From contig CM077159.1 in NCBI GenBank assembly GCA_039583875.1, forward strand, positions 102,261,287 to 102,325,286: a DNA stretch of 64,000 nucleotides, written 5' to 3'. The notes below the pieces were generated by a model, which did no database searches, was not told the DNA's origin, and saw only the letters and a program-made list of their open reading frames with translations. Each line of letters begins with the position of its first letter. The stretch's first letter is position 1. Of the stretch, positions 47,930 to 58,473 are shown piece by piece. Made by a program: the position numbers and the translations under genes. The stretch comes from Platanthera guangdongensis (taxonomy: Eukaryota; Streptophyta; Magnoliopsida; Asparagales; Orchidaceae).

Positions 47930-50900
47930 TAACTAGGGATATTCCGCACGCATGGTATGCTCCCGCTCCCATGTCAGCTCATTAGGGCCACAGTTGTCCC
48001 ACCGAACCTTGACTATCCCGATTGTCTTGTTCTGCAGCAGCTTAACTTCCTTATCCTCAATCCGAATAGGCCTATCCTTCGTCGTTATCCTAGCTTCGAC
48101 CGATATGTGATCATTCGCAATCACTTTAGTTGGATCCTTCACGGCTTTTCGAAGCACTGATATGTGGAACACATCATACAATCCACTCAATTCCTCTGAA
48201 AGAGCTAGCTGATAGGAAGCTTCTCCAACTTGTTCCACTACTTCAAATGGGCCAAGATACCTTGGAATCACCTTTTTCAAGTGCTAGATACGCCTTTAAA
48301 TGGCTTAATTTTCAGATATACCCATTCGCCAACTACAAATTTCACATTCTGGTGCTTTGCGTAGTAGTATTTGGCTTGCTTATCTTGGGCTGTTACCAGC
48401 CTCTCTAGAATAGAGCATATAGTCAAATTCACCTCTTCGACTTCCCTACGCTTGTAAAGCTTTGACTCGCATGTTTCCGCCCAAGCTAAGGGTGTATGGT
48501 ATTTTCTACCATACAAAGCTTCAAACGGTGCCATATTTATACTAGCTTGATAGCTATTATTGTAGGTAAACTCCACCATATAGAGATGATCTTCCCATCT
48601 CTTTCTGAAATTCAAGGCACACATTCGGAACATGTCCTCCATTATTATGTTGGTCCTCTCAGTTTGGACATCCGTTTGTGGATGAAAGGTCGTACTAAAT
48701 TGTAATTTTGTCCCTAACAACTGATGGATTAGCCTCCAATCATTCGAAGTGAAGCGCACGTCTCGATCACTTATGATGTTATGGGGAACACCGTGTAATC
48801 ATACTATTTGTTCAACATAAAGCTTTGCCAAAACTTCCACTGAATCATCCCTCTTATTTAGAATAAAGTGAGCCACTTTAGTCAACCGGTCCACAATCAC
48901 CCAAACTGAATCATTACCGTGTTGAGACCTCGGCAAACCGTGCACAAAATCCATGGAAATATCATCAAACTTCAATTCTGGAATAGGTAGCGACTACAGG
49001 AAACCTCCAGGCTTCTGGCATTCAGCTTTCACTAAGGCACAAGTCTGACATTTAGCCACGTAAAGTGCTACGTCTTTCTTCATGTCCAGCCACCAAAATA
49101 ACTTTTTCATGTCTTTATAGATTTTTGTGCTTCCTGGGTGAATTGAGTACTTCGAAAATAAGATTCATACATCAATTCATCTCTTAGCTTACCCATCTTC
49201 GGGACATACAAACGACCATTTTTCCGCAAAAGGCCGTCATTCTAGGAGAATTGGCCAGTTACTCCATCCACTGCATAGCGTTGCAAACTTTCATCAAGTT
49301 CCATTGCCCGCTGAACCCTGTACGCAAGCTCATACTGTACATCCGTCAAGGTCAAGCACGCATTTGTAGTGGAATTCTTGTCAACACAAGAAATTTCTAA
49401 CCCTTCCAATTCCTGGATCAGACGCTCATCATGAATCTGCAACCAAGTTGCCCTTGCTCCGTCCTACGACTCAAGGCATCTGCCACAACATTTCCCTTCT
49501 CGGGAGTATAGTGTATTTGGAAGGTGTAGTCCCCGAGGAAATCCATTCACCTTCATTGTCGCATGTTCAGATCCTTCTGATCCAACAAATATTTGAGGCT
49601 CTTATGGTTCGTGAATATATCCACCTTCATGCCATATAAATAATGAAGCCACAGTTTAAGTGCAAAAATCACCGCTGCCAACTCCAAGTCATGGATGGGA
49701 TAGTTCTGCTCATGCACTTTCAACTGCCGTGAGCTATACACAATCATCTTTCCAAATTTAAGAAGAACGCAGCCTAAGCCTCTCCCGGACGCATCACTAT
49801 AGATTTCTGATGAGTTGTAAATATATGTATTTTTATCTACATTAAATAAGTCGTTTTAATTTATTTTCATTATTTTTACTCAATTTTGTTCAATAAAATG
49901 CTCCTATTTTGTAAATATTATGCTAACTTAGCTTTATTTTATTTTCCTGAAATTTGCAGAAAAATGTCAAAATTTGCCAAGTACACGCCCGTGTACTTCA
50001 GGTCACGCCCATGACCTGGGCGTGTACCTTCAATTCAAAGTGAAAAGTTATCGCCCGCAAAAAATAGCTAAACACGCCCTATGACACGCCCATGTCAAAT
50101 GCCACGCCCGTGACCAAGGCCCGTGTCACCCGCTCAACGAACCGCATTCAAAGTTCGCTAAACAGACATGACACGCCTGTGTTAAGATTCGACACGGGCT
50201 TGTACTTCTCCACCTGGCCCGACAAGACATCACTGGTGACTTGTTGACGCGATGTCGTCCCCGGATCAACCTTCCCAACACGCCCGTGACGAAAAGATAC
50301 ACGCCCGTGATCCTCCACGTGTACAACTGAAAATTCAAACCAGCGTCAATTGTCAAAACTGACTCACCAACAGTGCTTACACGCCCCCAGTACAAGTCGT
50401 GACCTAGGGCGTGTACTTTGAATTTTTTGCCTATAAATTGGAAGTTATTGTATGAGCTCATGTTCCCCATTTTTGAACCATTTTACCTTAGGAGTTGGTT
50501 GTTTAGGTGATTCCAATGTTATGTAAGGGATTTTCTCCCCCTCTCCTTAGTTTTTGTTTTTAGCTTTCATTGTAACTCGTTTTTACTTAAAAAAATTTGT
50601 GTTTTTCTCCCTTTATATGGTTTTGGATTCCATCTAAGCACCTCTCTTAGGCAATCTTTTTTTTATTTGTTTTAACTTTTGTTTTTTCTCTTTCTATGGG
50701 TGTGTGTGTGTATGAGAGTAAATGTTATGTTTTCATTTTTATTGTTAAGTAGTTGTTATATTAGCTTTTCATCTCATCCCCCTTAGCTTTTTATAGACGT
50801 TATTTTGTTCTTGTTCTATTTATTCATTCCTATAAATCGGTAAAAGTGTTTTTAAAGTGCTTTTCATTTTTCTTCAACTAGATTTTCTCGTTTAGGTTGT

Positions 50901-53900
50901 AAAACTTTTTTGTTCTTTTTACTTTATTTCGACTTTTTTAGCACTTTTACGGAGTTATAAGAATGAATATATAGTCATTTTAATTTTTCGAGCACTTTCA
51001 TTTTGCATTTATTTGCAAAACATTCTGCTCCTTTAATTTTTATTTTATCTTTTTATGCATTTTTACCACATTCTAGTGGTAGAAATGTAATTATTTTAAT
51101 TTTTTGAACACTTTCATTTCGTGTTTATTTTCAAAAACATTTGCTCCGTAAATTTTAATTTCTGCGTTTTATGCATTTTTAACAAAATCTGCCGGTAAAA
51201 ATGTTATCATTTTAATTTTTCAGTCACTTAGTTTTTCTTTTTTTTTTGTATGTGTGCGTGTGTGTATGAGATAGATTTTATAGCTTTTATTACTTTCTGT
51301 AGAGTGCGTGTGTGTGTTTTTATTTATGTAGAGTGAGTGTGTGCGTTTTAATTTCTGCAGAGTGCCTGTGTTTTCCTTCATGTAGAGTGTGTGAGTGTAT
51401 GAGTTAGATTTTAATTTATGTTGTGTGTGTGTGTGTGTGTTTTTATTTTCAGTAGAGTGGGTGTGTTTTTATTTTCAGTAGAGTGGGTGTATTTTTATTT
51501 TCAGTAGAGTGGAGTTTTCAATTTCTGTAGCGTGTGTGTGTTTTACTTTCTATCGAGTGAGTGTGTGAGTTTTACTTTTCTGTCGAGTGAGTGTGTGTGT
51601 TTTACTTTCTGTCGAGTGTGTACGTGTGTTTTACTTTATGTAGAGTGTGTGTTTTCATTTCTATAGAGTGTATGCGTGTGTGCATTTATTTTCTCCTACT
51701 CGTTTGGGTAGGACTCGCTTTCATTTCTCCCTACTTGTTTGAGTAGGACTTGCACATTTACTGCTTTCATTTTCCCCTACTCATTTGAGTAGGACTTACA
51801 ATTTATCCCTTTCTTTCTTGCTTTATTTTACTGCTTTCATTTTTAGCTTTCATTTTATCGCTTTCTTTCAATAGTCGTCCCCATTCCTATGAGTGGCTAA
51901 CCGCTCTTAGCCCTCAGTATCTAAGAGCATTGGGACAGATAAAATTGCTTTAAATAATTAACGGTCTTGTTTTTCTAATTAATTAAATTACTTAAAATTT
52001 GCCCCGGGTCTACGACGCGTAGAACCACATATCGATGTGTGGGCTCTATTTCCATAGTCCATACACTAGCTAGCCGAGAGGCCGTGCATATGGACCGATC
52101 ACCCCTTGGTAAATGGAGTTCCATACTAACCCTCGAGAGAGGAGGCACGCAAACTCTATCGGATTGGGTTCCCCGCCCAATAGCGGGGTTCTTAGCGTAA
52201 TGCGGGCATTAAGAGGAATTCTTCGTTGGACGAGAGCCCGGTCGAATAGTCTTAATGTTCTGGTGAGCAATAGTCCTAGAGATAGGTGAGCTCATTTTTG
52301 TGGAACCTCCATGGCCAAGTCTCCGCCTTAATTAATTTGAAATTTAGGATCTTTTTTTATTAAAAGTTTATTTTAGTTCAAATTCTTTTAGATACAGTTG
52401 CGCTAAGTTATTCATCAGCTCCATCTTTAATGCTTTTATTTTTTGCTCTTTTATATATATAAATAATATCACGACAAGATAATATTCGTTAAAATAATAT
52501 TCCCCTCCAAGGAAGAATAGAAATAATCAACTCGTCCCCGAGAACAATACGACCCCGATATTCCTCACCGGAATATCTTGTACTACACGCGATAGGTGCA
52601 CTTGCCTCATTTCGTTAAAACTCGATTTCAACTGTTTTATATCCAAATAATAAATTTGCACGCCATGTCTTCCTAAATAAAACCAAATCAGCTTTCTTAA
52701 ATAAACCTCCCGGGGCGCCGCGTATCCTAAATAATTTTTGGAGTTTTAACAGCCATCAATTTCAAAGCCATCTGAACCACATGGCGACATCAAGATTGGC
52801 GTCATGGTCAAGAGACTCTTCAGCTCTTCAAAAGCTCTTTCGCACTCCGGCGTCCAAAACAAACTTCTGATCCATCCTCGTTAGTGTGGTAAGAGGCAAA
52901 GCAATCCATGAAAAGTTTTCTATGAACCATTTGTAGTAGCCTGCCAGTCCAAGGAAACTCCTGACTTCGGTCATAGAAGATAATACTGGCCACTCCCGAA
53001 TGGCTTTTATCTTTGACGAATCCACCGCAATGCCCTCTCCACTCACCACATGGCCAAGAAAAGCCACTGACGACTGCCAAAACTCACACTTTGAGAACTT
53101 GGCGTAGAGCTTGTTTCTCCTCAGGGTATGCAACACCATTCGTAAATGGTTCGTATGATCTTCTTCCGACTGAGAGTACACAAGAATGTCATCGATGAAA
53201 ACGATGACAAACAAATCCAAGTACTCTCGAAATGTTCGATGCATTAAATCCATGAACACTGATGGTGCATTTGTTATTCCAAACGGCATTACAGTGAACT
53301 AATAGTGACTGTAGCGTGTGCCAAATGCTATCTTGGGGATGTCACCTTCCCGAATTCTCAACTGGTAGTACACCGACTCCAAGTGCAGTTTAGAATAGAC
53401 GGTTGATCCCACTAGCTTATCAAATAAGTCATCAATTCGAGGTATTGGATACTTGTTCTTCTCCGTCAGCTTATTTAACTCGCGATAGTCGATGCACAAC
53501 CGCAAGCTACCGTCCTTCGTTTTCACAAAGAGAACAAATGCGCTCCAAGGTGACATACTTGGGCGTATATAACCCTGTTCCAACAACTCTTGAAATTGCA
53601 CTTTCAGTTCCGCCATTTCCTTTGGCGCTACTCGATATGGCGAGCGGGCCATAGGTTTTGCACTGGGACCAACTCAATCGAGAAGTCAATCTCCCGCTAT
53701 GGTGGAAACCCCCAAAGCTCCTTCGAAAACACGTCGGCAAACTCTGAAACAATCGGAATATCACTCACACTAGTTTTTGGCTCAACAACCTCAATAAGCA
53801 TGAAGAATAACTCCACGCCTTTCCGAACAGCTTTGATGACTTGGAGAGCACAAATCAACGTCTTGCTCGATCCTTGCATACCAGCGAATTTCATCTATCG

Positions 53901-54254
53901 CTTGGTATTCTACCCTAGTGTGACTTCCTTAGACATGCAGTCTATAGAGGCACGCTGCTTCGATAGCCAGTCCATGCCAAAAATCACATCAAATTCCGAT
54001 ATTAGCAATACAGATGCTTCCAATCCGAAATCCCGACTTCCAATTCGTTCCTCCACAAATCTAGCCCTATCCATATGCATCATACATCCATTCGGTAATA
54101 GCACCTTCACACTATTTGATATCATACGAATCAGCATACCGATCCTTGACACGAAGTCCATGGATAGAAATGAATGTGAAGCACTCGTATGAAACAGTGC
54201 TCTCGCTAGATAGTCTCGAATCAGGACAAAGCCTAAGACAAACACATCATACAC
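47930..54254 (-). pseudogene. pol: Gypsy4 pol, split by a solo LTR
   Basis: Reading leftward: protease (54254-53910) with LFHTSASHSF, His replacing the catalytic Asp. Reverse transcriptase is in two frames (53652-53299 and 53289-52828) and keeps FIDDILVYS. RNase H begins before 52764 (SDGFEI) and resumes at 49802 as [11 protein letters not shown], interrupted by the solo LTR at 49808-52758. It continues to about 49450 with several stops. Integrase runs from about 49440 to 48290, keeping the acidic residues in [17 protein letters not shown] and TDVQTERTN, with frameshifts and stops near 49240-48760. The C-terminal tail (48280-47933) has FHISVLRKAVKDPTKV and a chromodomain-like end (LTWEREHTMRAEYP). 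It is inactive as it stands. Confidence 0.88.
49808..52758 (+). repeat. Solo LTR of the LARD family (2951 bp)
   Basis: TGATGAGTTGTAAATATATG to GCCATCA, flanked by the perfect TSD ATTTC (49803-49807 and 52759-52763) inside the Gypsy4 RNase H. It is colinear with the LARD-1 5' LTR: motif cluster 49976-50420, TATAAATT at 50432, minisatellite about 51240-51690, hairpin units 51697-51785, and the CCCCGGGTCTACGACGCG segment near 52000. No internal region or second LTR is present, so it was left by LTR-LTR recombination. It fixes the true LTR ends for the family. No gene is visible. Confidence 0.93.
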
Positions 54255-54332
54255 AAGCTACATACAAGGTATGAAGTATCAAAAGCAATAACAAAGTACC
54301 TTAACTCGAACCTGTGACGACGTCACTTTGCT

Positions 54333-55362
54333 TTATGGCCTCCTGTTGGCCAAGATTATATACTCAGGGCTGCGCCTGGGATGCTGAGGATTCCACCACT
54401 GCCTTTCCCTTTTCTGCATAAGACGCTCCTGTCTTCTTAGCACCTGTTGGAGGACCAAATCGACATTCAAGGGCAGAGTGTCCATTCTTGCCGCAGGTAT
54501 AACAAGTATGCGGGCCTTGCCCCGAAGTTGCTCCAGACGCAACTGTAGAAGGAGCATATCCAGAAGAATTGGATCTCTTACCCCATTTCCTTCAAAAGTT
54601 TGGTTTTCCTGGGTGCAGCACTTTGACCTCGGGCTTTGTCCCAGCTAAGTCCCTTTTACCCTGAACCCGCTTCATGTCCTTCTCCAACACACGAGCCATA
54701 TTAACCAATGCTTCAAACCCCTGGTTCACCGAACTTGAGAGCAGGAATCTCAACTCATCCTGCAACCCCTCGTAGAATATATTGGTTTTACGCTCTTCGT
54801 TAGCAAAGATAGTTCCTGCATAGCGTCCCAACCTTATAAACTCATGTAAGTAGGTATCAACACTACTTTCTCCATGAGCTAGACACTGGAATTCATTTTC
54901 CATAGCTATGCGCAGAGCCGATGGCAAATGCTTTGCCAAAAACAGTTTCGAAAACTCCTCGATCGAGACTTCCGTCAGTTGTCTACCCGCCAAGTGGTGC
55001 AGCTCAATCTCATCCCACCATAGCAGAGCCTCTCCTTCCAACAAGAATGTGGCCAAGGTGACTTTTTGTTCTTCCTCTGTCCTTATCGTCGTCAATATTC
55101 GCTTGATGCATGACAACCAATACTCTGCCTGCGTTGGGGATCCCACCCCCGTAAACATAGGAGGATTGAAGCTCATAAATTGCTTTAGTTGTCGTTCCGC
55201 TTCTCTGGGATATAAAACAGCCGCCACAGGTTCGGGCCGCAAACCCACCTGTTCTGGCACCACTGTAGGCCGCGCCTGCCCAGTAGGCTGTGCCTGGATC
55301 ATATCAAACAACACCTCCGCAACTAAGCGTACTATCTTCGCAGAAGGAGGAGGTGTAGGCAT
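54333..55362 (-). pseudogene. gag: Gypsy4 gag
   Basis: A 256-codon open segment (55362-54592) starts MPTPPPSAKIVRLVAEVLF, aligning with the Gypsy3 gag start. It covers the gag domain (FNPPMFTGVGSPTQAEYW, LLWWDEIELHHL, HEFIRLGRYAGTIF). After a stop/frame change near 54592 the zinc knuckle CYTCGKNGHSALEC (about 54512-54470) is intact in another frame, and the end resembles YNLGQQEAIK near 54345. The start codon uses one base of the LARD-2 LTR, whose insertion at 55362 removed everything upstream, including the 5' LTR and promoter. Confidence 0.88.
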
Positions 55363-55942
55363 GATGAGTTGTAAATATACGTATTTTTATGTACATTAAT
55401 TAAGTCGTCGTAGTTCATTTCTGTTAGTTTTAGTTAATTTTATTCAATAAAATGCTCCTTTTTATACATTTTATTTTAACTTACGTTTATTTTATTTTTC
55501 TGAAATTTTTCAAAAAATGTCAAAATTTGCCAAGTACACCGCCGTGTACTTCAGCACACGCCTATGACATGGGCGTGTGACTTGGATTCAAACATAAATC
55601 AGCCAAAGCTGAAGAATTACTAGACTTGCCCTCTGACACGCCCGTGTCAAATATGACATGGTCGTGACCGAGCCCCGTGTCACGCGCTCGATAATTTCAC
55701 GCTCGACGATCGTCGACCGACCCGACACGCCCATGTTAAGATGAGATACGGGCGTGCCTCCACCTGGCCCGACAAGACGTCGCCGGCGACTTTTTAATGC
55801 AACCCATCCCAAAATCCACCTGCTGGACACGCCCTTCGACACGCCCGTGTCGATAGAGAAACGGGCGTGACTTCCACGTGGACCGCCCCAAAGTCAATAG
55901 GCATTGAATGCTCGGCATCACTTCATCAATAGTGCTGACATG

Positions 55943-55989
55943 CCCCCCCCCCCCCACCCCCACCCCCCCCCCCCCCCCCCCCACCCCCC
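55943..55989. repeat. 47-base C tract upstream of the LARD-2 TATA box
   Basis: A nearly pure C run is broken by three A residues (55956, 55962, 55983). The colinear positions in LARD-1 and the solo LTR have only short CGCCC runs, so the tract expanded in this copy. Confidence 0.85.
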
Positions 55990-56034
55990 TACACGCCCGT
56001 GACCGAGGGCGTGTAATCTGATTTTTTTTTGGGC

Positions 56035-56042
56035 TATAAATA
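56035..56042 (+). promoter_or_regulatory. TATA box in LARD-2 LTR
   Basis: TATAAATA lies 45 bases after the C tract and directly after the last CACGCCC motif. It is colinear with TATAAATT in the other two family members. Confidence 0.6.
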
Positions 56043-56257
56043 GGCCCTTGTTGTAAGGTGTTTGGGTTCCGAATTTTTAACCATTTTGGTGTTAAGGGCT
56101 GCTGCTAGGAGCTATTTTAGTTCTATGTAAGGATAATCTCCCCCCTCCTTTTAAGTTTGTTTAAGCTTTTGTAATCAACTTCTTTGTTAATAAAATCATT
56201 TTTTTCATCCTTACAATGCTTTGGAATGTCTCTAACTGCCTCCTTTTCATCAATCTT

Positions 56258-58174
56258 TGTTGAATTCTGTGAAGTGAAAGTGGGTGAATGGAAGGCTTGG
56301 GAAACCTATCCGCGCGGACTACGCGGACTGGGTTGGCGGACTGCTAGGTCGGCAGGGATGTTGCAGGCGGTTTGCTCTGTGGCGGCCTGGGCGGTCTGTT
56401 CGCACGGACTGCGCGGACAGCAGCAGCGGTCTGACAGGCCAGTGTATGCTCAGTAGGCGGTTTACTCCCAGGAAGTAACCGGGCGGATAGGAATGTTATC
56501 CGCGGAGTCCGGCTTGAAGCGGACTGAAGAGCTGGAGCTCGGCAGACCGGTTTGGCAGATGCCTTGGTCTTGCTCTAGTGAAGCGGCAAGTGAAAGCCGC
56601 GGAGACCGCCGGTCAGCGCGGAAAGGAACTGGAGGTCGCCCGGTATGGCGGGCTAGATCCAGTGTCCGCCTGTAAGTGCGGACTGGCCCTTGCGGCCAGT
56701 GGGCTGGACTTGGTGGGAACTGAACCAAGTCCAGGAGGCTCAGTCCGGGGAGATCGCGCAGTGGAGCGCGGGCTGGTTTCTCAGTCGCCAAGCGTAGTAG
56801 AAGTGCAGTTGCCTTGTTTGCTAGCTTGGGAAATGCGGACTGGAGAATTGCTTGTGCAGGAGCGTGCGGACTGGAGCCAGAGTCCGCTGAGTCCGGTTAA
56901 GCCTTGTGATGAGGTTTTGGACTCGGGGATGCGGACTGAGGCAGTCAGCAGGAATGCGGGCTGGAGAAGTCTGGAGTGCATGCGGACTGGAGTCTGCTGT
57001 TAGCGGACTGGATTGGCGTGTCCGGTAAGTCCGGAGGTGCCTTGGCAATGAGGTAATGGACTTGGGATATGCGGACGGAAGCCGGGTGTCCGCTGAGTCC
57101 GGCAGGTGCCTTGATGGCGAGGCTGCGGGCTCGGGTTTTGCGGGCTGATGCCTTGTCCGCAGAATGGCGGACACGGCTTTTGTGGAGTCCGGCTGTGGTG
57201 GTCCTGGCTTGGCCTCTGGTGGCAAGGCGGGCTGGATATTGGAGTCCGGCCTTGGAGATGCTGGGGCGGACAGGCTATCTGCACAGGAGCGGCGAACTGG
57301 CATGTGTGTCCGCGGGCTGGCGGACACACTAGTTCTAGCTGCGGGTTGTGGCGGTGATCCTATCGGCTAGGGCGGTGACCATACTCATCGTCGTGCCTAT
57401 AAATAGGACCCATGTCACATCAGGAATAGTAACCAACCGGAACCTGGACCGAAGTAAGTGAACAGTAATTGATCTCGCGTAAGTTGCTGCGGTCTGGACT
57501 TTGTGTCCGCGCGGATAGAGTTGACCCGTTGTGCTGTGCAGGTTGTGCGGATAGCGCTGGAAAGCCAGGACTTGGCTCTGATTGCGGTCAGGGACAGTGC
57601 AGACTCTGCGGTTAAGCAACAGGCGGTAAACAGCAGGTCGCGGATAGCGGCCAGGCGGTCTTCTCTTTGGCGACTTGGTTCGGGGTTCAGGAAGTCACCT
57701 GCTTCAGGCGGACTGTTCCATTCGGTGGCGCAGCTTGTGCGGTCTGGCGGCTTGCAGACCGGCGGTGAAGAGCTTAAGCATTGGAGTAAGGGTGAGTCCG
57801 CGCGGCTTGGGTTGCGGTCTGGCGACCTGGCGGACTGAGCGGACTCCACAGCAGTAGGTCGGCGGCTTGTTGATTGAGTCCGCGCGGCTTGTTTTTTGTT
57901 CTTGTCTTTGTAACTGTCTCTGCTCTCCCGGTGTTGGGTTTTGGTGAAGCATGTCTCGCCATGTATGTCTCGCCTTGTAAAGAAGTTTGCTCTTGATCAA
58001 TAAAGAAGCTTGTGCTGCATGTGTTGCTGGTTGTTACTGCTTTGTTGAGATAATCTCTGCTAACTCCACGATCCGGGAAAACTTTCAACATATAAGTGGG
58101 CGTATTCTCCTTTGGTTTGTTGAGTTTTCAGCAGGGTATCCAAGAGGGCGTCTGCGGTTTGTTGAATTTTAACA
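56258..58174 (+). repeat. 5' LTR of Copia4 (1917 bp)
   Basis: U3 is unusually GC-rich and filled with GCGGACTG / GAGTCCGC motifs (about 56300-57340). TATAAATA is at 57398, and an AATAAA polyadenylation-type signal is near 57999. The LTR ends GTTGAATTTTAACA. The ORFs seen in the LTR follow from the GC-rich repeats and are not credible genes. Confidence 0.95.
57398..57405 (+). promoter_or_regulatory. TATA box, Copia4 5' LTR
   Basis: TATAAATA follows the motif cluster by about 60 bases; the identical site in the 3' LTR is at 61645-61652. It is the likely core promoter. Confidence 0.65.
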
Positions 58175-58187
58175 TGGTATCAGAGCC
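58175..58187 (+). other. Primer-binding site, tRNA-iMet (Copia4)
   Basis: TGGTATCAGAGCC directly follows the 5' LTR with no spacer. Confidence 0.93.
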
Positions 58188-58260
58188 AGGTTGTTGGAGT
58201 GGTCAAGCAGTGCTCAATGGAAGTAGTTGCTCGTCTGTCGAGGAAACTAGTGGTAGAACC

Positions 58261-58473
58261 ATGGCAGTGGAGGATGCAAGTTGTCTTGGTATTGATCTTC
58301 TTACAGAGGCGAAACTGTGAACGGTGGAAGTCCTGTATGAAGAGCTTTCTTCTTGGCGAGGACCTTTGGGAGGTTGTATGCGGAGCAGGAAGACAAGAGG
58401 ATACTGCTGGCAATGCTGAGGCGATGAGAGCTTAGAAGGAGGCAAATGCAAAGCGGAGTCTATTCTCAGGCAG
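58261..58473 (+). pseudogene. gag: Copia4 gag N-terminus, frameshifted
   Basis: An ATG at 58261 opens MAVEDASCLGIDLLTEAKL and meets TGA at 58318. The next frame carries the gag continuation (RWKSCMKSFLLGEDLWEVV) to a TAG near 58433, after which the long frame starting at 58474 takes over. Two frame changes (near 58316 and 58440) therefore separate the normal gag start from the long open frame. Identity rests on the copia gag N-terminal pattern and its position 70-80 bases after the primer site. Confidence 0.75.

Larger units (their letters stand above)
31673..55361 (-). mobile_element. Gypsy4: Tekay/Del-like chromovirus, minus strand, heavily interrupted
   Basis: The 3' LTR (31673-33364 plus 47317-47794), polypurine tract (47795-47810), pol and gag are present; the 5' LTR is not. 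Gypsy3 splits the LTR, a solo LARD-family LTR splits the RNase H region, and LARD-2 cuts in at the gag start (55362). The left flank in Copia2 is TCAGA (31668-31672). Pol sequence and the TGTAAC LTR ends match those of Gypsy2 and Gypsy3, so all three belong to one broad family. Confidence 0.85.

Noticed and set aside
57069..57370. Several overlapping ORFs of 60-140 residues on both strands in the Copia4 LTRs (also 61316-61617)
   Set aside because: GC-rich U3 with few stop codons gives open frames on both strands; none has a recognisable domain, and they lie in the promoter-proximal LTR.
58175..58187. tRNA-like 3' end sequences
   Set aside because: The TGGTATCAGAGCC and TGGCGCCGTTGCC sites are retrotransposon primer-binding sites; no tRNA cloverleaf surrounds them.
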